From Pseudomonadota bacterium (GTDB lineage Bacteria > Pseudomonadota > Gammaproteobacteria > Burkholderiales > Burkholderiaceae_C): a stretch of 23,160 nt of DNA. The position numbers and the translations under genes are program-made. The first letter of the stretch is position 1, and each line of letters starts with the position of its first letter. Location of the stretch: NCBI GenBank assembly GCA_023435325.1, contig JAEYRT010000039.1, positions 1 to 23,160 of the forward strand. Reading direction: 5' to 3'. Shown here in pieces: positions 1-7,618 of this stretch. The notes beneath the pieces are model-generated. The model saw only the letters and a list, made by a program, of their open reading frames with translations. It made no database searches and was not told the DNA's origin.

Positions 1-917
1 CGCGAAACGCGGGGGTTCATCTCGATGACGATCATGCGACCGTCTTTGGGGTTCACCGAGAACTGCACGTTGGAGCCACCCGTGTCCACACCAATTTCGC
101 GCAGAACTGCCAGCGATGCGTTACGCATGATCTGGTACTCCTTGGCGGTCAGTGTCTGGGCAGGGGCCACGGTGATGGAGTCACCGGTGTGCACGCCCAT
201 GGGGTCCAGGTTTTCGATCGAGCAGACGATCATGCAGTTGTCGGCGGTGTCGCGCACCACTTCCATCTCGTACTCTTTCCAGCCCAGCAGCGACTCTTCG
301 ATCAAGAGCTCATTGGTGGGAGAGGCTTCCAGACCACGTTTGCAGATGGTTTCAAACTCTTCGGCGTTATAGGCAATACCGCCGCCGGTACCGCCCAGCG
401 TGAAGCTGGGGCGGATCACGGTGGGGAAGCCCACGTGCTTTTGCACTTCCCAGGCCTCGTCCATGGAGTGTGCAATGCCCGAGCGTGCAGAACCCAGACC
501 GATCTTGGTCATGGCGTCCTTGAACTTCAGGCGGTCTTCGGCCTTGTCAATCGCCTCAGGCTTGGCACCGATCAGCTCGACCTTGTACTTGTCCAGCACA
601 CCGTGCTTCCACAGATCCAGCGCACAGTTCAGTGCGGTCTGACCGCCCATGGTGGGCAGGATCGCGTCAGGACGCTCCTTGGCGATGATCTTCTCAACCG
701 TCTGCCAAGTGATGGGCTCGATGTAGGTGACGTCCGCGGTCGCAGGGTCGGTCATGATCGTCGCAGGGTTGCTGTTGATCAGGATGACCTTGTAACCCTC
801 TTCGCGCAGTGCCTTGCAGGCCTGCACGCCGGAGTAGTCGAATTCACAGGCCTGGCCAATCACGATGGGGCCGGCGCCAATGATCAGAATGCTTTGAATG
901 TCGGTGCGCTTAGGCAT
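1..917 (-). CDS. carB: Carbamoyl-phosphate synthase large subunit, N-terminal part (truncated by window edge)
   Basis: CarB is the synthetase subunit of carbamoyl-phosphate synthase. It uses ammonia delivered by CarA, bicarbonate and two ATP to make carbamoyl phosphate for arginine and pyrimidine synthesis in the cytoplasm. The reading frame opens with ATG at 917-915 (MPKRTDIQSILIIGAGPIVI) and stays open to base 1, giving about 305 of the usual roughly 1,070 residues. The visible part holds the pre-ATP-grasp fold (IIGAGPIVIGQACEFDYSG), the segment INSNPATIMTD and the start of the first ATP-grasp domain (RPSFTLGGTGGG, then ENLDPMGVHTGDSI and VIEMNPRVSR at the edge). The start overlaps the end of carA by 8 nt within ATGCCTAA, so the two subunits are probably translationally coupled. 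No frameshift is seen. Confidence 0.97.
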   Translation of the reverse strand, partial: MPKRTDIQSILIIGAGPIVIGQACEFDYSGVQACKALREEGYKVILINSNPATIMTDPATADVTYIEPITWQTVEKIIAKERPDAILPTMGGQTALNCALDLWKHGVLDKYKVELIGAKPEAIDKAEDRLKFKDAMTKIGLGSARSGIAHSMDEAWEVQKHVGFPTVIRPSFTLGGTGGGIAYNAEEFETICKRGLEASPTNELLIEESLLGWKEYEMEVVRDTADNCMIVCSIENLDPMGVHTGDSITVAPAQTLTAKEYQIMRNASLAVLREIGVDTGGSNVQFSVNPKDGRMIVIEMNPRVS

Positions 918-2082
918 TTTTGTGGCTCTCCATCAGCGCGGTAAAGCGGTCAAACAAATAGGCGATATCGTGGGGACCGGGCGAAGCCTCGGGGTGGCCC
1001 TGGAAGCAGAAGGCGGGCACATCGGTGCGCTCCAGACCTTGCAGCGTGCCGTCAAACAGGCTGACGTGTGTAGCGCGCACATTGGCAGGCAGGGTGTCCA
1101 TTTCCACCGCAAAGCCGTGGTTCTGGCTGGTGATGCTCACACGACCCGTTGCCAGTTCCTTCACAGGGTGGTTGGCGCCATGGTGGCTGTTTTGCATCTT
1201 GAAGGTCTTGGCGCCTGAGGCCAAAGCCATGATCTGGTGACCCAGGCAAATACCAAACAAGGGTTTCTTGGCAGCCATGATTTCCTGTGCCGCAGCAATG
1301 GCGTAATCGCAAGGTGCTGGGTCGCCAGGGCCATTGGACAGAAACACACCATCGGGATTCATGGCCAGCACATCCTTGGCAGGCGTCTGGGCAGGCACAA
1401 CAGTGAGCTTGCAGCCACGCTCGGCCAGCATGCGCAGGATGTTGAGCTTGACACCATAGTCATAGGCCACGACGTGGAACTTGGGGTTCTCAAGCTTGCC
1501 GTAGCCTTCCCCCAGCTTCCACTCGGTCTGGTTCCACTCGTAAGCGGCGGCGGTGGTGACTTCCTTGGCCAAGTCCAGGCCCTTCATCGCAGGCGCAGCC
1601 TTGGCAGCGGCCAGCGCTTCGTCGATCTTGGCTTGGGTCACAGCTTCACCTGCAGCCAAGCCCACGATGGCGCCATTTTGTGCGCCCTTGTCACGCAACA
1701 GGCGGGTGAGCTTGCGGGTGTCCACATTGGCAATGGCCACGGTGTTATTGCGCACCAGATAGTCCGAGAGCGTTTCGCTCTTGCGGAAATTGCTGGCGAG
1801 CAAAGGCAGGTTCTTGATGATCAGGCCTGCGGCATAGACTTTGTCGGCTTCGATGTCCTCGACATTGACACCATAGTTGCCAATGTGGGGATAGGTGAGC
1901 GTGACGATCTGTTGGCAGTAGCTAGGATCGGTGAGGATTTCCTGATAGCCAGTGATAGCGGTATTGAACACCACTTCACCCACGGTGGTGCCTTGCGCAC
2001 CAATGGAATTGCCAATAAAGACCGTGCCGTCTGCGAGCGCCAGAATGGCGGATGGGAAGGCTCCCTGAAGAGACAAAAGCAC
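910..2082 (-). CDS. carA: Carbamoyl-phosphate synthase small (glutaminase) subunit
   Basis: CarA hydrolyses glutamine and channels ammonia to CarB. The 390-residue product has the N-terminal CPSase small-chain domain (about 10-140, including GEVVFNTAITGYQEILTDPS) and a C-terminal class I glutamine amidotransferase domain. The catalytic triad is visible: Cys279 in FGICLGHQ, and His363 and Glu365 in CFQGHPEASPGPHD. The length is close to the family norm of about 380. The chosen start is GTG at 2082-2080, preceded by GGAG seven bases upstream; the residues that follow (MLLSLQGAFPSAILALADGT) look like a normal CarA N-terminus. The stop TAA at 912-910 overlaps the carB start. The upstream gap of about 200 nt holds its own promoter and a foldable leader. 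Confidence 0.97.
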   Translation of the reverse strand: MLLSLQGAFPSAILALADGTVFIGNSIGAQGTTVGEVVFNTAITGYQEILTDPSYCQQIVTLTYPHIGNYGVNVEDIEADKVYAAGLIIKNLPLLASNFRKSETLSDYLVRNNTVAIANVDTRKLTRLLRDKGAQNGAIVGLAAGEAVTQAKIDEALAAAKAAPAMKGLDLAKEVTTAAAYEWNQTEWKLGEGYGKLENPKFHVVAYDYGVKLNILRMLAERGCKLTVVPAQTPAKDVLAMNPDGVFLSNGPGDPAPCDYAIAAAQEIMAAKKPLFGICLGHQIMALASGAKTFKMQNSHHGANHPVKELATGRVSITSQNHGFAVEMDTLPANVRATHVSLFDGTLQGLERTDVPAFCFQGHPEASPGPHDIAYLFDRFTALMESHKNA

Positions 2083-2214
2083 TGGATTCTCCGGTTTTAA
2101 GTACGGTTACGCCCAGCGCGTGCCACTCCCGGGCTAGCGGCGAGTGACAAGTTGCTTGTCGGTTGATATGACGAGGAAAGCGTCGCTAGGCGTATTGGAA
2201 ATAATGCTGAAAAG
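2083..2214 (-). promoter_or_regulatory. Structured 5' leader of carAB
   Basis: This is about 130 nt between the predicted transcription start and the carA GTG. It contains a perfect 6-bp hairpin with a 3-nt loop (GACAAG/CTTGTC, 2146-2151 with 2155-2160). That hairpin is enclosed by a longer-range 6-bp pairing, CTAGCG/CGCTAG (2134-2139 with 2184-2189). GACG/CGTC (2170-2173 with 2181-2184) would compete with the outer stem, and GCCC/GGGC (2111-2114 with 2131-2134) lies nearer the start codon. No leader peptide begins after the predicted start. Regulation by pyrimidine or arginine supply is plausible for this gene, but it is inferred only from the folding. Confidence 0.4.
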
Positions 2215-2220
2215 CCTCTC

Positions 2221-2249
2221 ATTATATCCACCTCTGCCGCCCGGGTCTG
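2221..2249 (-). promoter_or_regulatory. Promoter of carAB
   Basis: A perfect TATAAT -10 hexamer reads on the minus strand at 2226-2221. At 17-bp spacing the -35 position (2249-2244) reads CAGACC, which matches the consensus at only three of six positions, so the promoter may need an activator or extra contacts. The predicted start is near 2214. The promoter lies just downstream of the methyltransferase gene, with no terminator between them. Confidence 0.6.
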
Positions 2250-2281
2250 GGTAATCCCTTGCAAGCGACTACCTCTCCCGC

Positions 2282-3052
2282 TCAACCGCTTGCGCTTACC
2301 GCACTCGCATGCAAGCAAATGGCCGCCGCCGCTCCCACATTCAAAGACTCCTCCCCACCTGGCTGGGCAATACGCACATGCTGACTGGCAAGAGCTTCCA
2401 CGGCTTCGCCCACACCCTGACCTTCATGCCCCATGGCCCAGGCACACGGCCAGGGCAATGCAGACTCATGAATCAAGTCTCCACGGTGGGAACTGGTCAC
2501 CAGCAGGGGCACTTGCAATTGCTGCAGCACCGCAGGTTCCGCACCTTCAACCAGATGCAGTGCAAAGTGGGCACCCATACCCGCACGCAGGACTTTCTGG
2601 CTCCATAAAGCTGCTGTGCCTTTCGTGGCAATGATCTGCTTGAAGCCAAAGGCAGAAGCCGAGCGCAGGATGGAGCCCACGTTGCCCGCATCTTGCACGC
2701 GATCCAGCACCACCGTAGCCATTCCCGCCTGCACTTGCACATCGGCTGACCAAGGCATGACATAGCCCATGCGGGCAGGCGATTCCAGACCACTGATGTC
2801 CGCAAACAAGGCGTCATCAAGAACTACAACTTTACTAGCTGCCTGCACCCACTCTGTGGGCGCCAGCGGCCAAAATGACTTAGAAAAAACTGCAATCTTG
2901 GGCTGCCATCCACGGGTCAGTGCGGCACGACACAGGTGATCGCCCTCCAGCCACACATGGCCCAGTTTGCGATAGATGCCACTTTCGCGCGAGAGGCGGC
3001 GCAACTCTTTGACCAACGCGTTATCGCGTGAACTGATTTCTGTGATGTTCAT
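2282..3052 (-). CDS. TrmH/SpoU-family RNA 2'-O-ribose methyltransferase
   Basis: This predicted SAM-dependent enzyme methylates the 2'-OH of a ribose in rRNA or tRNA. The 256 residues comprise an N-terminal substrate-binding region (about 1-100, with LEGDHLCRAAL near 35-45) and a C-terminal SPOUT (trefoil-knot) domain. All three family motifs are present: motif 1 DRVQDAGNVGSILRSA (117-132) with the Asn and Arg of the active site, motif 2 AMGHEGQGV (206-214), and motif 3 RIAQPGGEESLNVGAAAAI (227-245). The exact target cannot be told from sequence; RlmB-like or TsnR-like 23S rRNA enzymes are the nearest families. Its ATG overlaps the rnhB stop as ATGA, so it is probably the last gene of the rpsB-to-rnhB cluster. 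No terminator follows it. Confidence 0.9.
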   Translation of the reverse strand: MNITEISSRDNALVKELRRLSRESGIYRKLGHVWLEGDHLCRAALTRGWQPKIAVFSKSFWPLAPTEWVQAASKVVVLDDALFADISGLESPARMGYVMPWSADVQVQAGMATVVLDRVQDAGNVGSILRSASAFGFKQIIATKGTAALWSQKVLRAGMGAHFALHLVEGAEPAVLQQLQVPLLVTSSHRGDLIHESALPWPCAWAMGHEGQGVGEAVEALASQHVRIAQPGGEESLNVGAAAAICLHASAVSASG

Positions 3053-3702
3053 GCCGTAGCCGAGGCAGCCTGCTGGGCTGCAAATCTATGAATAACATGG
3101 ATCACCGGGGCAAAACTGCGGCGGTGCTCAGGCGTTGCACCCAGTGAGTTGAGGGCTTGCAGATGCGCAGCCGTACCGTAGCCCTTATGGGCAGCAAAGC
3201 CATATTCAGGATAGGCACGATCAAAGGCTTGACACCAGCGGTCGCGGTGCACCTTGGCCAAAATCGAGGCCGCAGAGATGGCTTGCACCTTGGCATCCCC
3301 CTTCACGATCGCCTCCGCTTGCACATCCAGCACGGGCAAACGATTGCCATCCACCTGCACCAACGCAGGCTTGAGACGCAGGCCGTTGACCGCACGCTGC
3401 ATGGCCAGCATCGTGGCTTGCAAAATATTCAGCCGGTCAATTTCTTCGACCGATGCCTCTGCAATGCAAAAACACAGTGCCTTGGCGCGGATCTCATCAA
3501 ACAGCTTTTCACGACGCAACGCAGTGAGCTTCTTCGAATCCGCCAGACCAGCAATAGGGTTGAGGTCATCCAAGATGACCGCGGCAGCCACCACCGGCCC
3601 CGCCAAAGGTCCACGCCCGGCCTCATCCACGCCAGCGACCAGACCTGGCGCATGCCACTGCAGGCAACCTTGCTCAGGCAGCAATAACTTTTTGGATGGC
3701 AT
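3049..3702 (-). CDS. rnhB: Ribonuclease HII
   Basis: RNase HII cuts the RNA strand of RNA-DNA hybrids and starts removal of single ribonucleotides from DNA. The 217-residue product carries GVDEAGRGPLAGPV with catalytic Asp26 and Glu27, DSKKL (55-59), VDGNR with Asp118, and KGDAKVQAISAASILAKVHR with Asp136, so the DEDD set appears complete. The ATG at 3702-3700 is used because the upstream extension is only lpxB sequence in another frame. It has no clear Shine-Dalgarno, and a TTG at codon 7 is an alternative. The gene starts 29 nt inside lpxB and its stop overlaps the methyltransferase start by 4 nt. Pairing of rnhB with lpxB is common in Proteobacteria. Confidence 0.95.
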   Translation of the reverse strand: MPSKKLLLPEQGCLQWHAPGLVAGVDEAGRGPLAGPVVAAAVILDDLNPIAGLADSKKLTALRREKLFDEIRAKALCFCIAEASVEEIDRLNILQATMLAMQRAVNGLRLKPALVQVDGNRLPVLDVQAEAIVKGDAKVQAISAASILAKVHRDRWCQAFDRAYPEYGFAAHKGYGTAAHLQALNSLGATPEHRRSFAPVIHVIHRFAAQQAASATA

Positions 3703-4843
3703 GGGCTGACAAACTGGTGGTGTCTTTGCACAAATCTTGGTGCAAGGCGGTAAATCTTTGCTGGGTCGCAAATACCTGGGCACGAGCACTCTCGCCATCG
3801 TCCAGCCATTGCGCCACAGCCTGTGCCAGAGCCTCGGGGGAGGCCTGCTCCTGCAGCAACTCAGGCACGACAAAATCGGAACACAAAATATTGGGTAATC
3901 CCACCCAGGGTTGCAACTGCTTGCGCCGCATGAGCTTGTAGCTCCAAGGATGCATGTTGTAGGAGATCACCATGGGGCGCTTGAACAGAGCAGCTTCCAG
4001 AGTGGCTGTGCCGCTGGCAATCAAGGTGCAGTCACAGGCCGCCAGCACATCATGCGATTGACCACGCACAATCTTGAGCCAGCCAGCCACCCCAAGTTCT
4101 TGCGATAAAGCGGTCAGCCGATCATGCAAGGCAGGCACAGCAGGCAAAACCACTTGCAACTGCGGCATCATTTGCCTGAGCAAAGCTGCCGCTTGCATAA
4201 AGGGCCTGGCAATGTATTGCACTTCGGCACGGCGACTACCCGGAAGCAAGGCCAGCACTTTGGCATCTTGCGCCAATCCCAAGCGTGTGCGGGCTGCAGC
4301 GCGATCAGGCTCCATCGGTATCACCTGCGCTAGCGGATGACCCACAAAGGTGGCTGGAATGTCATGCTGCGCCAGCAGTGCAGGCTCGAACGGAAACAGG
4401 CACAGCACATGATCGGCAGCGGCACGGATCTTGTGCACGCGCTCAGGACGCCAGGCCCAGATCGACGGACAAACAAAATGTACGGTCTTGATGCCCGCGG
4501 CACGCAAGTCTTGTTCAAGCCCCAAATTGAAGTCTGGCGCATCAATGCCGACAAACACATCGGGCTTGTCTTTCAATAGCTGGGCACGCAGTTGCTTGCG
4601 GATAGACAAGATATCCCACAGACGCATCAAGACTTCAAAGCTGTAGCCATGCACAGCCAAGCGCTCACTCGGCCACAAGGCATCAAAACCCCGCTGCTGC
4701 ATCTGTGGCCCGCCAATGCCATAGCTCCGCACTTGAGGCCATGTGCGTTGCATACCATCCAAAAGCAAACCGGCGAGCAAGTCTCCTGACGTCTCGCCGG
4801 CCACCATGGCAACGCGGGGTTGCTGAATCTCTGAAGAAGACAT
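3674..4843 (-). CDS. lpxB: Lipid-A-disaccharide synthase
   Basis: LpxB is a family GT19 glycosyltransferase at the inner face of the cytoplasmic membrane. It joins UDP-2,3-diacylglucosamine and lipid X to make the beta-1,6-linked lipid A disaccharide. The 389-residue length is typical. Recognisable blocks are VAGETSGDLLAGLL near the N-terminus, FVGIDAPDFNLGLE, CPSIWAWRPERVHKI, FVGHPLA, LLPGSRRAEV, ASGTATLEAAL and NILC near the C-terminus, in the order expected for the family. The ATG at 4843-4841 lies three bases after the lpxA stop. The last 29 nt also encode the start of rnhB. UDP-2,3-diacylglucosamine hydrolase (LpxH), which acts before LpxB, is not in the window. Confidence 0.97.
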   Translation of the reverse strand: MSSSEIQQPRVAMVAGETSGDLLAGLLLDGMQRTWPQVRSYGIGGPQMQQRGFDALWPSERLAVHGYSFEVLMRLWDILSIRKQLRAQLLKDKPDVFVGIDAPDFNLGLEQDLRAAGIKTVHFVCPSIWAWRPERVHKIRAAADHVLCLFPFEPALLAQHDIPATFVGHPLAQVIPMEPDRAAARTRLGLAQDAKVLALLPGSRRAEVQYIARPFMQAAALLRQMMPQLQVVLPAVPALHDRLTALSQELGVAGWLKIVRGQSHDVLAACDCTLIASGTATLEAALFKRPMVISYNMHPWSYKLMRRKQLQPWVGLPNILCSDFVVPELLQEQASPEALAQAVAQWLDDGESARAQVFATQQRFTALHQDLCKDTTSLSAHAIQKVIAA

Positions 4844-4846
4844 GGC

Positions 4847-5638
4847 TTATCGAGCAATACCTCGTGTGGATGAAGCTAAAAACTCGCGCATCAAACCGAT
4901 ATCCTGCCTTGCCTCTGGCATGTGCTCCGCCAATGCAGCGATCTCTTGCTGCGCAAGCTCCAGTGTCAGACCTTGGCGATACAGCAGCCTGTGCATTTGC
5001 TTGACAGCTTTCAGCCTCTCCGGAGTGAAGCTACGGCGACGCAAGCCTTCGATATTGAAGCCTCGCACCGTCAAAGGGTTGCCTTCAATCATCATGAAAG
5101 GCGGGACATCCTGGGCGACACGGCTGGCAAAGCCAGCCATGGCATGCGCGCCAATCTTGACGAATTGGTGCACGCCAGTCAGACCACCCAGAATCACCCA
5201 ATCGCCCAAATGCACATGGCCCGCCAGGGTGGCATTGTTCGCAAGAATGGTGTGGCTGCCCACTACGCAATCATGTGCAATGTGCACATAGGCCATGATC
5301 CAGTTGTCATCGCCTATTCGGGTCACACCAGCATCCTGGCTGGTGCCAGTGTTGAAGGTGCAAAACTCACGGATGGTGTTGCGGTCACCGATCACCAGCT
5401 GCGTTGGCTCACCCGCGTATTTCTTGTCTTGCGGCTGGGCACCTAGGGAGGCGAATTGGAAAATATGATTGTCCGCACCGATGGTGGTGTGACCTTCAAT
5501 CACGCAATGTGGACCAATCCGGGTACCAGCGCCTACCGACACGTGCGCACCGATGATGCTGTAAGCACCCACAGTCACTGAAGGGTGCAAAACTGCACCC
5601 TCGTGAATGATGGCGGTGGGATGGATATGCTCGCTCAT
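4847..5638 (-). CDS. lpxA: Acyl-[ACP]-UDP-N-acetylglucosamine O-acyltransferase
   Basis: LpxA catalyses the first step of lipid A synthesis, moving a 3-hydroxyacyl chain from acyl carrier protein to the 3-OH of UDP-GlcNAc. The 263-residue protein is a left-handed beta-helix built from hexapeptide repeats (IHPTAI, VTVGAY, ILANNATLAGHV and others) followed by a helical C-terminal domain (RRRSFTPERLKAVK). The catalytic His lies in HIAHDC at residue 122, equivalent to E. coli His125. The start MSEHIHP at 5638-5636 overlaps the fabZ stop by one base (TGATG). A longer in-frame start at 5677 would only add fabZ-overlapping sequence and is rejected. The order lpxD-fabZ-lpxA-lpxB is the conserved proteobacterial arrangement. 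Confidence 0.97.
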   Translation of the reverse strand: MSEHIHPTAIIHEGAVLHPSVTVGAYSIIGAHVSVGAGTRIGPHCVIEGHTTIGADNHIFQFASLGAQPQDKKYAGEPTQLVIGDRNTIREFCTFNTGTSQDAGVTRIGDDNWIMAYVHIAHDCVVGSHTILANNATLAGHVHLGDWVILGGLTGVHQFVKIGAHAMAGFASRVAQDVPPFMMIEGNPLTVRGFNIEGLRRRSFTPERLKAVKQMHRLLYRQGLTLELAQQEIAALAEHMPEARQDIGLMREFLASSTRGIAR

Positions 5639-6090
5639 CAAGCCTGCTTCTCGGGACCTACGTAACGCATGGTGCACATGAGTTCTGCCTCACAAGCCAC
5701 CTCATCGCCCACACGAGCCACACCCTTGAATTTCCAGATACCACCGCGTACGCGGTCGATAGAGGCTTCCAGGATTAACTGGTCACCAGGCTCCACGGGG
5801 CGCTTGAAGCGCGCAGAATCGATACCCACAAAGTAGTAGATATTGTTCTCATCAGGCACCTGCCCCATGGCATCAAACGCCAGGAGACCTGCAGCCTGCG
5901 CCAGAGCCTCCAGCATCAGCACGCCAGGCATCACCGGACGACCGGGGAAATGGCCCATGAAATAGGGCTCATTGAAAGTAACGTTCTTGATGGCGCGAAT
6001 GCGCTTGTTGCTCTCAAGCTCAACCACACGGTCCACCAGCAAGAAGGGATAGCGGTGTGGCAGTTGCTTGAGAATTGCGTGAATATCCAT
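5638..6090 (-). CDS. fabZ: 3-hydroxyacyl-[acyl-carrier-protein] dehydratase
   Basis: FabZ removes water from 3-hydroxyacyl-ACP during fatty acid elongation. It draws on the same 3-hydroxyacyl-ACP pool used by LpxA and LpxD, so its place between them ties membrane phospholipid and lipid A supply together. The 150-residue product is a single hot-dog fold. The central helix region holds the catalytic pair, His47 in MGHFPGRPVMPGV and Glu61 in MLEALAQ. PHRYPFLLVDRV near the N-terminus is typical of the family. The ATG overlaps the lpxD stop as TAATG and the stop overlaps the lpxA start as TGATG, so it is flanked by one-base overlaps on both sides. Confidence 0.97.
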   Translation of the reverse strand: MDIHAILKQLPHRYPFLLVDRVVELESNKRIRAIKNVTFNEPYFMGHFPGRPVMPGVLMLEALAQAAGLLAFDAMGQVPDENNIYYFVGIDSARFKRPVEPGDQLILEASIDRVRGGIWKFKGVARVGDEVACEAELMCTMRYVGPEKQA

Positions 6091-7091
6091 TATGAATTTC
6101 CGTTATTGCTGTTTTGCGCCTGGAGCGCATTCTCCAGCTTTTTGATGCGCTCGCGGAGCACATGCAATTGCTTTAAGGATGCAGCGTTTTTCTCCCACTG
6201 CGCATTGGTCTGCAGCGGAAAGATACCAGTGTACAAGTCAGCCTGATGAATCGAACGCGTCACCATTGAAGTGGGCGAAATACTCGTGCCGTCCGCGATC
6301 GAGAGATGGCCCAGAATATTGGCCGCCCCCCCGATGGAGCAGTTGCGCCCAATCCGCGCACTCCCGGCGATGCCTGTATTGCCGGCAATCACCGAATGGG
6401 CACCGATGTGCACGTTGTGTGCGATCTGAACGAGATTATCAATCTTCACACCGTCTTCGATGACGGTGTCATCCAGTGCCCCCCTGTCGATACAGGTGTT
6501 AGCGCCAATCTCGACATCATCGCCCACACGTACGCGGCCCAGCTGCTCAATCTTGACCCATCGCCCGCCGTCATTGGCAAAGCCAAAACCATCGGCACCA
6601 ATGACCACTCCTGGATGCAACAGGCAACGTGCCCCAATTTCACAAGCATCCGCAACCGTAATGCGAGAGGTAAGCACCGTGTCGGGGCCGATCCTGACTC
6701 CCGCGCCAATGACGCACTGCGCACCGATATAGGCAGACTCTGCAATCTGCGCTGTCGCATCCACAACGGCTGAAGGATGTATGCCCTGAAGTTTTGGTCC
6801 GCGCTCCCGGGCTTTCCACAACTGTGTCAGTCTTGCGAAATACACATAGGGATTGGCCGTGACGATGCTCGCACCACGCGCTGCAGCAGCTTCACGCATC
6901 GCAGGAGCCACAATGACACAGGCCGCCTTGGAGGCGGCCATTTGCGCTTCATACCTTGGGTTGCTCAAGAAGCTGATAGCTCCAGCATCTGCTGTCTCCA
7001 AGGGGGAAATGCGAGAAATTGGAATTTCTCGACTTCCCCCCAGCAATTCACCACCCAAGGCATCAACGATTTGTCCCAGTTGAACAATCAC
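6090..7091 (-). CDS. lpxD: UDP-3-O-(3-hydroxyacyl)glucosamine N-acyltransferase
   Basis: LpxD performs the third step of lipid A synthesis, N-acylating UDP-3-O-acylglucosamine from 3-hydroxyacyl-ACP. The 333 residues show an N-terminal uridine-binding domain (1-100, ending near NPYVYFARLTQLW), a left-handed beta-helix of hexapeptide repeats (about 100-285, including GADGFGFANDGGRWVKI) and a C-terminal helix. The catalytic His225 is in QIAHNVHIG, matching E. coli His239. The start is GTG at 7091-7089, with AGGA seven bases upstream; an overlapping ATG at 7093 is immediately followed by TGA and is unusable. The first 170 nt of the coding sequence contain two strong hairpins (7002-7040 and 6921-6939). 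Confidence 0.96.
   Translation of the reverse strand: MIVQLGQIVDALGGELLGGSREIPISRISPLETADAGAISFLSNPRYEAQMAASKAACVIVAPAMREAAAARGASIVTANPYVYFARLTQLWKARERGPKLQGIHPSAVVDATAQIAESAYIGAQCVIGAGVRIGPDTVLTSRITVADACEIGARCLLHPGVVIGADGFGFANDGGRWVKIEQLGRVRVGDDVEIGANTCIDRGALDDTVIEDGVKIDNLVQIAHNVHIGAHSVIAGNTGIAGSARIGRNCSIGGAANILGHLSIADGTSISPTSMVTRSIHQADLYTGIFPLQTNAQWEKNAASLKQLHVLRERIKKLENALQAQNSNNGNS
6921..6939 (-). repeat. 8-bp hairpin within lpxD
   Basis: A perfect inverted repeat of GGCCGCCT and AGGCGGCC (6921-6928 with 6932-6939) has a 3-nt loop. It lies over codons 51-57 of lpxD (MAASKAA). It is GC-rich and would be very stable in the mRNA. Confidence 0.6.
7002..7040 (-). repeat. 16-bp near-palindromic hairpin within lpxD
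   Basis: The inner arms CGAGAAATT and AATTTCTCG (7012-7020 with 7023-7031) are perfectly complementary around a 2-nt centre. The outer arms GGGGGAA and TTCCCCC (7002-7008 with 7034-7040) add seven more pairs, separated from the inner stem only by a 3-by-2 internal loop. It covers lpxD codons about 18-30, beginning some 50 nt after the start codon. The encoded residues still align with other LpxD proteins from memory, so it does not look like an inserted element. Confidence 0.75.
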
Positions 7092-7108
7092 ATTGATGTC
7101 CTAAAGCA

Positions 7109-7618
7109 TTATTTGGCAGTATTGTTCAAGGCACGCAGCACTTTGTCCGTGATGTCATGCTTGGGATTCACATACACCGCTTCCTGCAAGATCACATCGT
7201 AATTCTCGGACTCAGCCACTTGCTGCACGACGCGATTGGCCTGCTCCAGCACACGGGCCAGCTCTTCATTCTTGCGTGCATTCAAGTCTTCCTGAAATTC
7301 GCGGTTCTTGCGCTGGAAGTCCCGATCCTGCTCCACCAGTTCACGCTGCTTGGCAATACGCTGGCTCTCCGACAACGTAGGTGCATCGCGCTCAAAGGCC
7401 TCTGATGCAGATTTCAGTGCCTTGCCTGCAGCAACCAAGTCACGCTCTCGTTTAGAGAATTCCTGCTCCAGCTTGCTTTGTGCAGCCTTGGCTGAGCTTG
7501 CTTCACGAAAGATACGGTCGGTGTTGACAAAACCCGCTTTGAATTCTTGCGCATAGGCTGACACAGCCATGGAACCCACCAAGGCAGATACTGCCAGTGT
7601 GCGATAAATATTTTTCAT
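7109..7618 (-). CDS. skp: OmpH/Skp-family periplasmic chaperone
   Basis: Skp binds unfolded outer-membrane proteins as they leave the Sec translocon and delivers them toward the BAM complex. The 169-residue precursor has a clear signal peptide (about 1-23, MKNIYRTLAVSALVGSMAVS then AYA before QEF). The mature part is mostly charged, heptad-like helix (about residues 45-130, rich in E, K, R and Q), as expected for the long coiled-coil arms of the jellyfish-shaped trimer. The length is close to E. coli Skp (161). The ATG overlaps the bamA stop as TAATG and lpxD follows after 17 nt, so chaperone and insertase are probably produced together. Confidence 0.95.
   Translation of the reverse strand: MKNIYRTLAVSALVGSMAVSAYAQEFKAGFVNTDRIFREASSAKAAQSKLEQEFSKRERDLVAAGKALKSASEAFERDAPTLSESQRIAKQRELVEQDRDFQRKNREFQEDLNARKNEELARVLEQANRVVQQVAESENYDVILQEAVYVNPKHDITDKVLRALNNTAK

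Noticed and set aside
1237..2100. 287-residue plus-strand frame opposite carA
   Set aside because: It is antisense to carA and its repeated His/Gly/Gln content is typical of reverse-strand shadows.
2097..2230. Possible 41-codon leader peptide for carA
   Set aside because: Its ATG overlaps the carA -10 hexamer, so it lies upstream of the predicted transcription start.
3065..3081. 6-bp hairpin GCAGCC/GGCTGC in the 3' part of rnhB
   Set aside because: It is short, GC-rich and inside codons for Ala/Gln repeats, and has no T-run, so chance is the simplest explanation.
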